DNA of 64,000 nt from Paraflavitalea soli (GCF_003555545.1 NZ_CP032157.1:7444546-7508545), one strand, 5' to 3'; positions 36,861 through 44,910 are shown, counted from the first letter of the stretch. Numbers and translations are program-made. The notes: generated by a model from the sequence alone, not told the origin.

Positions 36861-37301
36861 ATGAAAAATAATGCAATCACTGTAGAGGTTTCCATACAGG
36901 CTCCCATCGAAACCGTTTGGACATGTTGGACAGCCCCCCGTCATATTCTTCAATGGAACCAGCCTTCGGCAGAATGGAAAACTTCCAGGGTGGAGAACGA
37001 TCTGCGACCTGGTGGCAGGTTTCTGTATGTAATGGAAGCAAAGGACGGCACCGAAGGTTTTGATTTTGAGGGGGCATACGATGAAGTAGAGATCCATCAA
37101 TTGATCAGCTATACCCTTACCGACGGAAGGCAAACCGTGAACCTGTTTACCCAAACAGCCTCGGGCACTACCATCACCGAAACTTTTGATCCCGTGGAGG
37201 GACTGTCTGCACAGCTCCAGCAAGATTTTTGTGCAGGGGTACTGGAAAACTTCAGGCGCTATACTGAATCACAAGTCGGGGAAGCGGGCGCGGAAATTTA
37301 A
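36861..37301 (+). CDS. SRPBCC/AHSA1-type protein
   Basis: A 146-residue START-like fold protein. The N-terminal ITVEVSIQAPIETVWTCWT, PRHILQWN and DLRPGGRFLYVME segments, and the late ITETFDPVEG, are typical of Activator-of-Hsp90-ATPase-1-like (AHSA1) bacterial proteins, which bind small hydrophobic ligands in many cases. It stands alone, divergent from the AraC regulator. Its function here is not known. Confidence 0.9.
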   Translation: MKNNAITVEVSIQAPIETVWTCWTAPRHILQWNQPSAEWKTSRVENDLRPGGRFLYVMEAKDGTEGFDFEGAYDEVEIHQLISYTLTDGRQTVNLFTQTASGTTITETFDPVEGLSAQLQQDFCAGVLENFRRYTESQVGEAGAEI

Positions 37302-37345
37302 CGAAATGGGTTTCAGGACAACCATATTGTTATTGTCAATACCAG

Positions 37346-37353
37346 TACATTTG
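37346..37353 (+). promoter_or_regulatory. Promoter -7 element of the second serine hydrolase-like gene
   Basis: TACATTTG is a full TAnnTTTG match, 20 bases before the ATG at 37374. ATTG at 37326-37329 may be the -33 box, with a short 16-base spacer. Confidence 0.45.
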
Positions 37354-37373
37354 ATAAGTGGTAACCTGTCAAT

Positions 37374-38453
37374 ATGAAAAAAATAGCCTTCTCCATCATT
37401 CCACTTGTTATTGCCTGCCTGCAAGTTGTAGCGCAAACAAAGCAGGTGACGCAAATTGATAGTTTATTATCAGCCATGACAAACCGCGACCTGTTTTCAG
37501 GGGCGGTGCTCATCGCAGATAGTACCGGTGTATTATTGGCCAAGGGCTATGGCTATTCAGATCGGGAGAACAAAGTAAAAAATACACCCCGTACAAGGTT
37601 TGATATATCTACTGCTTCCAATGTTTTTACAGGTACTGCCATTACTTCCCTGGCGCAACAGGGAAAACTGCAATTTACCGACACCGTTGGAAAGTATATT
37701 AAAGGTCTACCCGGCGGAGACAAGATCACCATCCACCAGTTATTGACACATACTTCCGGTCTCGACTATTTTAATAATGCCAGGGGTTTTGACTACCATC
37801 AGGTCAAAAATTGTACAGATGTCATGCCCTTTATGCGCACATTACCCTTATTGTATAATCCGGGCGATAGTTGTCAGTATTCATCCGGTAACCTGATCGT
37901 CCTGGGGGCTATCATAGAAAAAGTGACGGGCAGGAGTTACCAGGATTACATCACCCAATTGTTTATCCGTCCCCTTGGTCTGCAAAACACAAGTTTTACC
38001 CCTTACTATACTTTGAAAGAGTCACAAAGACAGTATGCCATTGGATATACTAAGTCTGATTCCGGCTACCAAAGAAAAGCCTATGACTACGACAATGGCT
38101 TTATCCCGCTTTCCGCAGGCGGCGATTGGACCAGCGTAACTGATCTGTACAAATTCGACAAAGCTGTCTTTTCAGAAAAACTGTTGAACAGGAATTACCT
38201 GTCGCAAATGATCGGCAGGCATACCCATCCCTGGGACTGTTGCTATTTTGGTTATGGCTGGATCACGACTGTGAAAGATGGTTATTCAAGTATTGGCCAT
38301 TTGGGGCGTAGCTCCGCATGGCATACGATGAATGAGTATTATCCCAAACAGCAATACACCATTATCATCATGACCAACTTTGGATCAGTGGATGTGGAAG
38401 CCCTCACTAAGCAGTTTGAGGAGCTCTTGTTTGGAAATCCGCCTGGAACCTGA
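37374..38453 (+). CDS. Beta-lactamase-fold protein with lost catalytic SxxK (probable pseudoenzyme)
   Basis: A 359-residue exported protein of the serine beta-lactamase/PBP-like family. The fold is well kept: signal peptide to VVAQ, SGAVLIADSTGVLLAKGYG, QQGKLQFTDTVGKYIKGLP, ITIHQLLTHTSGLDYF, YSSGNLIVLGAIIEKVTGRS and a late SIGHLGRSS. In place of the SxxK nucleophile motif, the sequence before FTGTAI reads T80-A-S-N83. Ser is replaced by Thr and the general-base Lys by Asn. Either the activity is lost and the protein binds ligand, or Ser82 serves in a shifted register. The frame is intact and has its own promoter, so it is a maintained gene and not an obvious pseudogene. Confidence 0.85.
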   Translation: MKKIAFSIIPLVIACLQVVAQTKQVTQIDSLLSAMTNRDLFSGAVLIADSTGVLLAKGYGYSDRENKVKNTPRTRFDISTASNVFTGTAITSLAQQGKLQFTDTVGKYIKGLPGGDKITIHQLLTHTSGLDYFNNARGFDYHQVKNCTDVMPFMRTLPLLYNPGDSCQYSSGNLIVLGAIIEKVTGRSYQDYITQLFIRPLGLQNTSFTPYYTLKESQRQYAIGYTKSDSGYQRKAYDYDNGFIPLSAGGDWTSVTDLYKFDKAVFSEKLLNRNYLSQMIGRHTHPWDCCYFGYGWITTVKDGYSSIGHLGRSSAWHTMNEYYPKQQYTIIIMTNFGSVDVEALTKQFEELLFGNPPGT

Positions 38454-38558
38454 TTAGTTCCCGGACATGCCCATAAATGCCGCCGCATTAATTGTAGCAG
38501 AGAGCAATGCATTCCCATACAGCAGCAAACAAACAACCGCAGTAATGATCTTTTTAGT
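38454..38558 (-). other. Possible small secreted-peptide frame without an ATG
   Basis: The minus strand reads TKKIITAVVCLLLYGNALLS then ATINAAAFMGMSGN and stop. It looks like a signal peptide plus a short tail, but an ACT codon stands where ATG would be expected before the Lys-Lys. Its stop abuts the stop of the opposing hydrolase-like gene. It is either a decayed small gene or chance. Confidence 0.2.
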
Positions 38559-38618
38559 GTCAAATAGAATGCAACCTGGTAATATTGAGTGATATAAAGC
38601 CATATAAGTTTTTGAATC

Positions 38619-39398
38619 CTAACCGGGCGTATTGTCAGGCTTTCTTTGGGAAATGACCAACGCTATCCCACAAAATGCCAGGCAGGTGATCACCCCAATA
38701 AAATTTTCCCCTTCTTTCCATTTCGGAAACCGGACAGCATAATAAAGGTGAAGTGACAGTAGCCAAATAAATAATACTGCTGCTAGCAGAAGACTTATTT
38801 CTTCCGTTTTATACCTGGTAAAAATGGAGATAGCTGACCCCATCAAGGCAATACCCCCGATAAATGTCCAGAATTTGGGAAATGGGATATATTTCGGAAC
38901 CAGCGTACTTAATCCATTCATACTCGCTATATGTGCCACCGAAAAATTATATAGCATGATTGCGAATAAGTAGGGGCCAATTGGACTAAGCTTGGAAAGA
39001 GTGGTCAAAAACCTGTTTTCAGGCCTGGGAGCATTGATTGTCGAGATCAAGAGAAAGCCTCCGCTCAATGCCAGTACTTTATTCAGGTTTATCCAAAGAT
39101 CAGTGTTTTGAGGGCCGGCAGATAAAAATACTGGTAAGTGTGCAAACAGAAATAATGCTAAAAAGACCACCCCCATTATCAAGGACAGGATTTGAAACCT
39201 TTTACCCATAATGATCAGCAGACCAGTTATAATTAACAGTACAGCCGTCACGTATACAATCCAATATAGTCCGGAAGGTATATTCGTTAAATTAGGTAAA
39301 ATGATAGGGCGGATACCGGGATATAAGAAATGCAGGACGCCAATACATGCTATACAAATACCGAAAAATATACGACCGGTGGCTAATAAATACTTCAC
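38619..39398 (-). CDS. Multi-pass membrane protein, DoxX-like
   Basis: A 259-residue protein of about eight hydrophobic spans. The beginning, YLLATGRIFFGICIACIGVLHFL and FLYPGIRPIILP, resembles DoxX-like proteins, and the second half looks like a repeat of the same four-helix unit (LFAIMLYNFSVAHIASMNGL, FWTFIGGIALMGSAISIF). It may thus be a duplicated DoxX-like fold. No catalytic residue is visible; function unknown. Confidence 0.75.
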   Translation of the reverse strand: MKYLLATGRIFFGICIACIGVLHFLYPGIRPIILPNLTNIPSGLYWIVYVTAVLLIITGLLIIMGKRFQILSLIMGVVFLALFLFAHLPVFLSAGPQNTDLWINLNKVLALSGGFLLISTINAPRPENRFLTTLSKLSPIGPYLFAIMLYNFSVAHIASMNGLSTLVPKYIPFPKFWTFIGGIALMGSAISIFTRYKTEEISLLLAAVLFIWLLSLHLYYAVRFPKWKEGENFIGVITCLAFCGIALVISQRKPDNTPG

Positions 39399-39654
39399 GA
39401 TTTGAATATTTTAATTTGAAAAAGGTTTGCGAAGGCTGAGCATAAATACATGGCAAGTAACCATTTGGAGAGGAGTGCCGCAAACTAAAAGCCCGACAAA
39501 AGCCTACAAAAACAAACAAATTTGAATTTGTACAACGATGATGCAGGATTTTGGCTAAGTTGGATAGGCAGCGCAGGTGAGCAACTTTAGCCCTGGTCTC
39601 AGAACTTAGAGCTACTTATAATATGAATTAATTTTATTATCTATATCTGTTATC

Positions 39655-40929
39655 ATGAATGAACGTGACCTGGTAAAGGATGTTATTCTGGAAGTTTTTA
39701 TGAAAAGTGGCTATGCCCATACCGGCCAAATGACCCAACGAGACTTTGACTATATCTCATCTGAAATCGAAAAGAAATCGGGTATACTGATTAGCGGTAC
39801 CACAATAAAAAGACTTGCACTTGGAGATTTTAGCCGGCTTCCTCAGGTGGCCACCCTTAACGCAATTGCCAATTACTTTGATTACAAAACCTGGCAGGAT
39901 TTTAAAGCTTCCAGGGCTACCGTCATAAAGCCAGAGTTTGATATTCCCCCTTCCGTTGCCAGAAAGGAGGGATCCAGGTTCTTTAAAAGGAAGCTGCTTT
40001 ATTTTGCCGCTTCTTTGCTCGTAGTAGTGTTGATCCTTGTTTTTTTTCTATTTGAATCAAGGCCGGCAAGCATTTCGAATGCTGAGAAAGCTAAATTTTC
40101 CTGCCAGAAAAGCACCCGTAACGATATGCCCAATACCGTAATATTTAAGTATGATATTGACCAGGTACACGCAGATAGTTTTTTTATTCAGCAGTCATGG
40201 GATAAAAACAGGAGGAGAAGGATTTATAAAAATAAGTATACCATTACAGATATATACTACGAACCGGGCTATCATATCGCCAAACTGATAGCTAACGATT
40301 CCATTATTAAGACAATGGATGTGCATATACCAACAGATGGGTGGTTTTTCTATGCTATAGATAATATTGCCAATTATATACCTGAATATATAAAGACAGA
40401 TAAGTATATCAACAATGGGGTATTAGGGTTATCTGTGCAACAGTTAAAGGAAAACAATATAGATATCACCAAAGACAAATTATACCATTACACCTATTTC
40501 CCAGATTCAATGACGGTGAAATCAAATAATTTCAGGTTAAAGACGAGGGTACGAATGAATGAAGTAAGGAATAGCTGGTGTCCTTACATTACCATTGAAT
40601 TATTTTGCCAGGGCTATTTCATCCAGATGAAATCGACTAAAAAGGGGTGTGCTAACAAAGCTTCCTTAATACTTAGCCAGGAAATAAAGGGAAATGAAAC
40701 AGATCTGACAGCATTGACATTTGATGTGAACCAATGGACGGATGTGGAAATTGTTTCAACAAACAATATTGTCACAATATATATAAATAATAAAGCTGCT
40801 TTTTCTGCGCCCAGCTTCGATCGTATCAAATACATTTCAGGCTTTGCTTTTATTTCAAATGGATTATGTGAAGTGGATAACATTGAATTAGCCGGGCCAG
40901 ATGGGAAAAATGTATATAAAGGTCAATAA
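39655..40929 (+). CDS. Membrane-anchored HTH-like protein with extracytoplasmic lectin-like domain
   Basis: A 424-residue one-pass membrane protein. Residues 1-85 look like a cytoplasmic helical DNA-binding region: an SGTTIKRLALGDFSRLPQVA helix-turn-helix-like stretch followed by TLNAIANYFDYKTWQDF. A single membrane span lies at about 113-134 after a basic stop (FFKRK). The outer part has an unrecognised beta region and ends in a LamG-like sheet with LKTRVRMN, VNQWTDVEIVSTNNIVTIYI and ISNGLCEVDNIEL. This layout suggests direct signalling from envelope to DNA in one chain. The HTH assignment is by eye and uncertain. Confidence 0.7.
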   Translation: MNERDLVKDVILEVFMKSGYAHTGQMTQRDFDYISSEIEKKSGILISGTTIKRLALGDFSRLPQVATLNAIANYFDYKTWQDFKASRATVIKPEFDIPPSVARKEGSRFFKRKLLYFAASLLVVVLILVFFLFESRPASISNAEKAKFSCQKSTRNDMPNTVIFKYDIDQVHADSFFIQQSWDKNRRRRIYKNKYTITDIYYEPGYHIAKLIANDSIIKTMDVHIPTDGWFFYAIDNIANYIPEYIKTDKYINNGVLGLSVQQLKENNIDITKDKLYHYTYFPDSMTVKSNNFRLKTRVRMNEVRNSWCPYITIELFCQGYFIQMKSTKKGCANKASLILSQEIKGNETDLTALTFDVNQWTDVEIVSTNNIVTIYINNKAAFSAPSFDRIKYISGFAFISNGLCEVDNIELAGPDGKNVYKGQ

Positions 40930-41018
40930 GGAAGGCTAAGATGTTTCTTGCAAATTAAGTAGTTGGTCTGGTGAAAAAATTAAAGTAGAAGTAGATAGTG
41001 TGGGGTATATTTAAAATG

Positions 41019-41050
41019 AAAGAGGCGACTTCTTACGAAATCGCCTCTTT
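41019..41050 (-). terminator. Terminator downstream of the tRNA array
   Basis: AAAGAGGCGA (41019-41028) and TCGCCTCTTT (41041-41050) form a 10-bp stem with a T-rich tail on the minus strand. It ends the leftward tRNA transcription unit. Confidence 0.8.
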
Positions 41051-41053
41051 TCG

Positions 41054-41130
41054 TCGGGAAGGCAGGATTCGAACCTGCGACTCTCCCGACCCCAAGGTCG
41101 GGATGCGCTATCGAAGGCCTGTGACTGCTG
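41054..41130 (-). pseudogene. tRNA-Pro-like fragment, copy 2 (5' acceptor strand missing)
   Basis: On the minus strand it keeps most of a D-arm, an anticodon arm, a perfect T-arm (GCAGGTTCGAATCCTGC) and the 3' acceptor strand CTTCCCGAC. The first ten bases that should pair with the acceptor are replaced by unrelated DNA. The anticodon arm is abnormal: a 7-bp stem (TCCCGAC/GTCGGGA) and a 6-base CTTGGG loop. It is part of a direct repeat unit of 126 bases. Confidence 0.6.
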
Positions 41131-41179
41131 CATGCTGTAAAACAAAAAAGCAGCTTCCAAAGAAACTGCTTTTTAAATG

Positions 41180-41256
41180 TCGGGAAGACAGGATTCGAAC
41201 CTGCGACTCTCCCGACCCCAAGGTCGGGATGCGCTATCGAAGGCCTGTGACTGCTG
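41180..41256 (-). pseudogene. tRNA-Pro-like fragment, copy 1 (5' acceptor strand missing)
   Basis: Nearly identical to the fragment at 41054-41130, with the same missing 5' acceptor strand and the same 7-bp stem and 6-base anticodon loop. Its repeat unit (41180-41298) is seven bases shorter than the other. The unit also duplicates the AAAAAGCAG/CTGCTTTTT hairpin. Confidence 0.6.
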
Positions 41257-41263
41257 TAAAACA

Positions 41264-41293
41264 AAAAAGCAGCTTCCAAAGAAACTGCTTTTT
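41264..41293 (-). terminator. Terminator after tRNA-Pro, duplicated at 41145-41174
   Basis: AAAAAGCAG (41264-41272) pairs with CTGCTTTTT (41285-41293). The same hairpin is repeated at 41145-41174 after the first pseudo-copy. Both fit termination on the minus strand. Confidence 0.75.
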
Positions 41294-41298
41294 AAAAG

Positions 41299-41372
41299 TC
41301 GGGAAGACAGGATTCGAACCTGCGACCCCCTGGTCCCAAACCAGGTGCGCTACCGGCCTGCGCTACTTCCCG
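41299..41372 (-). tRNA. tRNA-Pro (anticodon TGG)
   Basis: A complete cloverleaf on the minus strand: acceptor CGGGAAG pairing with CTTCCCG plus discriminator A, D-arm GCGC...GCGC, anticodon stem CCTGG/CCAGG with loop TTTGGGA (anticodon TGG) and T-arm GCAGG-TTCGAAT-CCTGC. CCA is not encoded. It is the only intact Pro copy in this array. Confidence 0.95.
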
Positions 41373-41404
41373 ATTGTTTTTCTTTCTACAAACGCTACCT
41401 GATT

Positions 41405-41458
41405 GCGACTCTCCCGACCCCAAGGTCGGGATGCGCTACCGGCCTGCGCTACTTCCCG
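41405..41458 (-). pseudogene. tRNA-Pro-like fragment lacking the T-arm and 3' end
   Basis: On the minus strand it starts like the intact tRNA-Pro (CGGGAAGTAGCGCAGGC), keeps the D-arm, then has the abnormal TCCCGAC/GTCGGGA anticodon arm and stops after GAGAGTCGC. It is the complement of the other two broken copies, which lack the 5' end. Confidence 0.6.
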
Positions 41459-41545
41459 TTCCTGTTTCCTTATCAACCTGAATTAATCAGGAAACTAAAT
41501 TCACCGGACAATCAAACTACCGTGCTGAAAACGGCAGCTCTTCAG

Positions 41546-41636
41546 CGGAGAGGGAGGGATTCGAACCCTCGATACAAGTTTAAGCTCGTATAACGGTTTA
41601 GCAAACCGGCCCTTTCGGCCACTCAGGCACCTCTCC
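41546..41636 (-). tRNA. tRNA-Ser (anticodon GCT)
   Basis: A class II tRNA on the minus strand: acceptor GGAGAGG with CCTCTCC plus discriminator G, D-arm, anticodon stem GGTTT/AAACC with GCT in the loop, a long variable arm (TACGAGCTTAAACTTGTA) and T-arm GAGGG-TTCGAAT-CCCTC. It is the first gene of the leftward tRNA unit. Confidence 0.95.
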
Positions 41637-41932
41637 TTTTTACGGGATCGCAAAAATAAGAGGAAAATATCAAATGGCAAATTCAAATCGCACTTTATTC
41701 TGCCATTTTCTGAAATAGTCGCCCTATGATAGCTTATTGACAATGAATAGACTCAGTGGCTCCGCTGGTTTCCCTTTAAGCGGATGTTAACAGGATTCAT
41801 TTATCAGCTTTATGTCAGACCTTAGCTGATAATCAGGTATTAAAATTGCATTAGTACCGCGTATTTATTTTCCGTCCCCACCCACAATCATTGTAATATT
41901 GTTCCTTCATACATAAAAAACACACCTATACT

Positions 41933-42694
41933 ATGGCAAACAAAACCAATAATCGCCGGGATTTCCTCATCACCACGGGTAAAGCAGGGCTGGCAGCAGC
42001 ATTGTCTTTGCCAGTGCTGGATGCCCTGGCAATCGGTTCCCACCCGGCACCGGCGCTGAAAACAGGAATGGCCACGCCTTACGAACAACAGCCATTACCT
42101 TATGCCTACACTGCCCTGGAGCCTGCTATTGACGCCACCACCATGGAGATTCATTACTCCAAACACGCAGCTACCTACGCCAAGAACCTGGCCGATGCAG
42201 TAACGGCTGAAAAGGTGGATAAGAATGCTACTTCCCTGGAAACCCTCCTGTCAGGTATTTCAAAATATTCGGCTAAAATGCGCAACAACGCAGGCGGCCA
42301 TTATAACCATGAGCTGTTTTGGCAAACACTCAAAACTCCTGTCGATGGAGCCAAACCTACCGGTAAAGTATTGGCTGCCATAGAAAAAGACTTCAATTCC
42401 TTCGATGCTTTCAAAACCCAGTTTGCCGATGCCGCCAAGAACCGTTTTGGCAGTGGCTGGGCATGGTTGATCGTGGGCAAAGACAAAAAGCTCTCCATTG
42501 TATCTTCTCCCAACCAGGATAATCCCCTGATGGATGTGGCCGAAATAAAAGGATTCCCTTTATTGGGATTGGATGTATGGGAGCATGCTTATTATCTTAA
42601 ATACCAGAATCGCCGGCCCGATTATATCACTGCCTGGTGGAATGCCATCAACTGGGATTTTGTACAAAAGAGAGCTACAGGTCTCATTGGCTAA
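41933..42694 (+). CDS. Fe/Mn superoxide dismutase with Tat-like signal
   Basis: A 253-residue enzyme that turns superoxide into oxygen and hydrogen peroxide. The N-terminus has a twin-arginine motif, NNRRDFLITTG, followed by a hydrophobic stretch, so export by the Tat system is likely and would place the enzyme in the periplasm. The SOD core has LPYAYTALEPAIDATTMEIH, metal ligands in IHYSKHAATY, GGHYNHELFW and LDVWEHAYY, and FGSGWAWL. Fe versus Mn use cannot be decided with confidence. The gene stands alone. Confidence 0.94.
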   Translation: MANKTNNRRDFLITTGKAGLAAALSLPVLDALAIGSHPAPALKTGMATPYEQQPLPYAYTALEPAIDATTMEIHYSKHAATYAKNLADAVTAEKVDKNATSLETLLSGISKYSAKMRNNAGGHYNHELFWQTLKTPVDGAKPTGKVLAAIEKDFNSFDAFKTQFADAAKNRFGSGWAWLIVGKDKKLSIVSSPNQDNPLMDVAEIKGFPLLGLDVWEHAYYLKYQNRRPDYITAWWNAINWDFVQKRATGLIG

Positions 42695-42730
42695 GTAAAT
42701 ATTATACCGGATGTCTCCGGTTGATCATAC

Positions 42731-42779
42731 AACAAGGACAGCTATCATGGATCGATTATCCATAGTAGCTGTCCTTGTT
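42731..42779. terminator. Long hairpin between convergent genes
   Basis: AACAAGGACAGCTA (42731-42744) pairs with TAGCTGTCCTTGTT (42766-42779), extended by an inner ATGGAT/ATCCAT stem. There is no strong T run, but its place after the SOD gene and before a convergent gene fits termination. Confidence 0.6.
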
Positions 42780-42803
42780 AATTTATGGTAAACCTTAGCG
42801 CAA

Positions 42804-43163
42804 TTAGGGCTGCCCTTGTTTATACAAAGCAAGCGCTGTTTTCAAAATTTCGTTGATCGTCTTTACCGGAATATCTTTTTCCGGATCAAATAACAATATC
42901 TTCATACGCGCTCTCTTCTCCTGTATCAACTGCGGATGTTCGATCTTATTCCCTTCTACGATACCTAAATAAGGTTGATGATTCTTCTTATGCACCCACA
43001 GGTAACAAAACATTGCTCCTTTGTAACAATAGAAAGGCATCTTGTATTTCCATGCTTCTGTAATACCTGGATCAAAATGCAATAAGTATTCACGCATGGC
43101 CAGTAAGTAACTTTTTACGGGCTCTTCTTTGTTCAGGAAGTAATGATCTATTTCTCTCATCAT
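42804..43163 (-). CDS. DUF1801-type protein
   Basis: A 119-residue small cytoplasmic protein. MMREIDHYFLNKEEPVKSYL at the start and ITEAWKYKMPFYCYKGAMFC in the middle match the DUF1801 (YdhG/CyaY-like) family, common in Bacteroidota and of unknown function. The open frame runs up to 43190, but the conserved start is the ATGATG at 43163. The spacer 43164-43582 upstream has no gene I would support. Confidence 0.85.
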   Translation of the reverse strand: MMREIDHYFLNKEEPVKSYLLAMREYLLHFDPGITEAWKYKMPFYCYKGAMFCYLWVHKKNHQPYLGIVEGNKIEHPQLIQEKRARMKILLFDPEKDIPVKTINEILKTALALYKQGQP

Positions 43164-43582
43164 GGCAAATGGGTATAACGGTCCTTGCAAGACGACAACC
43201 GACTGGTAAGGAAGACTTTAAAGTTACAAAGATCGGGTAAATGTATGCCCAGCCTTCTTGTATACACTACTTGCGCACTCCATGTTTACACTTAGTCCAC
43301 TCATTAAGTACTTAACTAAGATCAAATAAATAGTACTTTTAACGAATATTGTTTGATTTTACTATAAAAACTTACTAACCTTGCATTCGCTTTTTATACA
43401 CCTGATAGTAGCCCGTTAGTAACCCGACAACAAGTGCACCCCACCAACCAACCTTAAGCACACAACCACCGTACACGCTTTGAAAACTCACCTGTAAAAA
43501 TCGCTCCCGGTAATAATTGTATCCTATACCGTGCCATGCACGGAACATAACCTTATTGTTACATTCCATTAAACCTTGATCT

Positions 43583-44422
43583 ATGTCCAGGCAGCTTTCC
43601 TATGCGCTGATCATAAACCTTCTCGGCTTTGCCGCTGTGGCAAATGGCCCTTATTCTTTGGTGTTTGATATGGACGTGCCGGACGCCATCCCATTGGCTA
43701 CGCCTGGCCCCAAAGGAATCAATTCCTTGTGTCTTGATGAATGGTCAAGGCATAAGGAATTGATCATTAATAAAAGAGATAGTTTGTATGATGCCATTGC
43801 AGATAAAGAAAAATTAAGCCGCAATAAAGAGAAAGCACAGCACGAGATCAATTCCCTCAAAGCCAGGCTCTCCAACCTCGATAAAGTGATCGGCCTTGTC
43901 AATACACTCGAAAAAAGTGATGTAGAATATATCCTGAAGCCTTCTATCAAAGCAGAAGGTTCTACTGCGTACGATACCAGGAGAAGATGCATTGTTTTAA
44001 CTGTAGGTTCTACTGCTAATTTCATACATGAGATCACCCATGGTGGTCAGTACGAAGCAGGAGAGATCATATTCGATTCCCAACTGGATAAATCTTACTT
44101 ACAAGACCTGTACGATGAAGTTGAAGCTTATAAAGCACAATTTGCTTACGACCCTTCCTCTGTATCCTCATTGAAGTCCAGCTTCGTTGCCCGGTCATTG
44201 GCAGATATAACACCCCGGTGGGTGGAAGATCTGCAATCTGCTGAAGGAGAGAAAACCTATCGTGACCACAGCAAGATCAGGGTTAATATCTATTCCGGCA
44301 AAGCCGTCCTGCTCATGGCCTACCCACAATTGGCAAGCCAGTTCAGCGGATGGGCCGATAGCTGGACCATGAAAGAAGCACCCAATGTGGTGTACAAACG
44401 ACAGCCAATGGTGGTACAATAA
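43583..44422 (+). CDS. Putative secreted zinc metallopeptidase (HExxH)
   Basis: A 279-residue protein I cannot place in a named family. A short N-terminal hydrophobic stretch (about 5-20) is probably a signal peptide or anchor. A charged coiled-coil segment covers about 55-110. The key feature is HEITH at 149-153 within NFIHEITHGGQYEAGE, an HExxH zinc site, followed by Glu-rich YDEVEAYKAQF at 177-187, where Glu181 (or 179) could be the third ligand as in gluzincins. It lies between the DUF1801 gene and the first of the paired secreted proteins that bracket the ter locus. Substrate unknown. Confidence 0.68.
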   Translation: MSRQLSYALIINLLGFAAVANGPYSLVFDMDVPDAIPLATPGPKGINSLCLDEWSRHKELIINKRDSLYDAIADKEKLSRNKEKAQHEINSLKARLSNLDKVIGLVNTLEKSDVEYILKPSIKAEGSTAYDTRRRCIVLTVGSTANFIHEITHGGQYEAGEIIFDSQLDKSYLQDLYDEVEAYKAQFAYDPSSVSSLKSSFVARSLADITPRWVEDLQSAEGEKTYRDHSKIRVNIYSGKAVLLMAYPQLASQFSGWADSWTMKEAPNVVYKRQPMVVQ

Positions 44423-44436
44423 AGTAGGACTATACA

Positions 44437-44469
44437 CAAAAAAAATACACCGGTGCAGCCCGGTGTATT
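44437..44469 (-). terminator. Terminator of the left-flank secreted protein gene
   Basis: AATACACCGG (44444-44453) and CCGGTGTATT (44460-44469) form a 10-bp stem. On the minus strand it runs into about nine T residues. Confidence 0.88.
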
Positions 44470-44499
44470 CAAACACATAAACGAAAACTATAACTGAAA

Positions 44500-44910
44500 T
44501 TATTTAACCTTGTTCACTACTGTCTCGTCCACATAACTGCGGTTGCGATTGATCTGGTAGATCTCAGACTTGTCATTCTTCTTTGCCTTCACTTCCACAT
44601 TCAACACATTGTCTCCAATTTCTTCCGTATTCAACATGAACTTCTTGGAGATATTGCTTCCTTTTACTTTACCGGAATACAGTACATTACCGTAATCATC
44701 CCTGAAAGTGATAGAAAACTCATCTTCTTCTGTATTGTTGAGGTTCAGCAGGAAAACCGGTTGGTTCTCGTAGTGACCGATAAATTTCAATTCTATAGAA
44801 GAGCTCTTGGGGTTCTTTTCGCCATTGGCTAAAGTGGTGTTGGAAAAGGTTAAGGTTAAAGCAACTACTGCCATCAGCATCATTCCGAAATTCCTCATCT
44901 TGATTTTCAT
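44500..44910 (-). CDS. Secreted protein, left-flank paralog of the ter locus
   Basis: A 136-residue exported protein with signal peptide ending near TTLANG. The mature part reads IELKFIGHYENQPVFLLNLN, EEDEFSITFRDDYGNVLYSG, ISKKFMLN and INRNRSYVDETVVNKVK, and looks like one small beta-sandwich. It aligns without gaps to the 136-residue protein at 55593-56003, with about 100 of 136 residues identical by hand count. Promoter and upstream DNA are shared too. The two copies bracket the ter gene train. I do not recognise the family; a role in the envelope is inferred from the signal peptide. Confidence 0.82.
   Translation of the reverse strand: MKIKMRNFGMMLMAVVALTLTFSNTTLANGEKNPKSSSIELKFIGHYENQPVFLLNLNNTEEDEFSITFRDDYGNVLYSGKVKGSNISKKFMLNTEEIGDNVLNVEVKAKKNDKSEIYQINRNRSYVDETVVNKVK

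Noticed and set aside
40998-41593. Overlapping plus-strand frames across the tRNA array
   Set aside because: They are translations of the complement of tRNA genes and tRNA-like repeats, a common false annotation.
43375-43569. 64-codon minus-strand frame before the HExxH protein gene
   Set aside because: Composition is unlike neighbours, no promoter is evident, and it occupies the likely leader region of the plus-strand gene.
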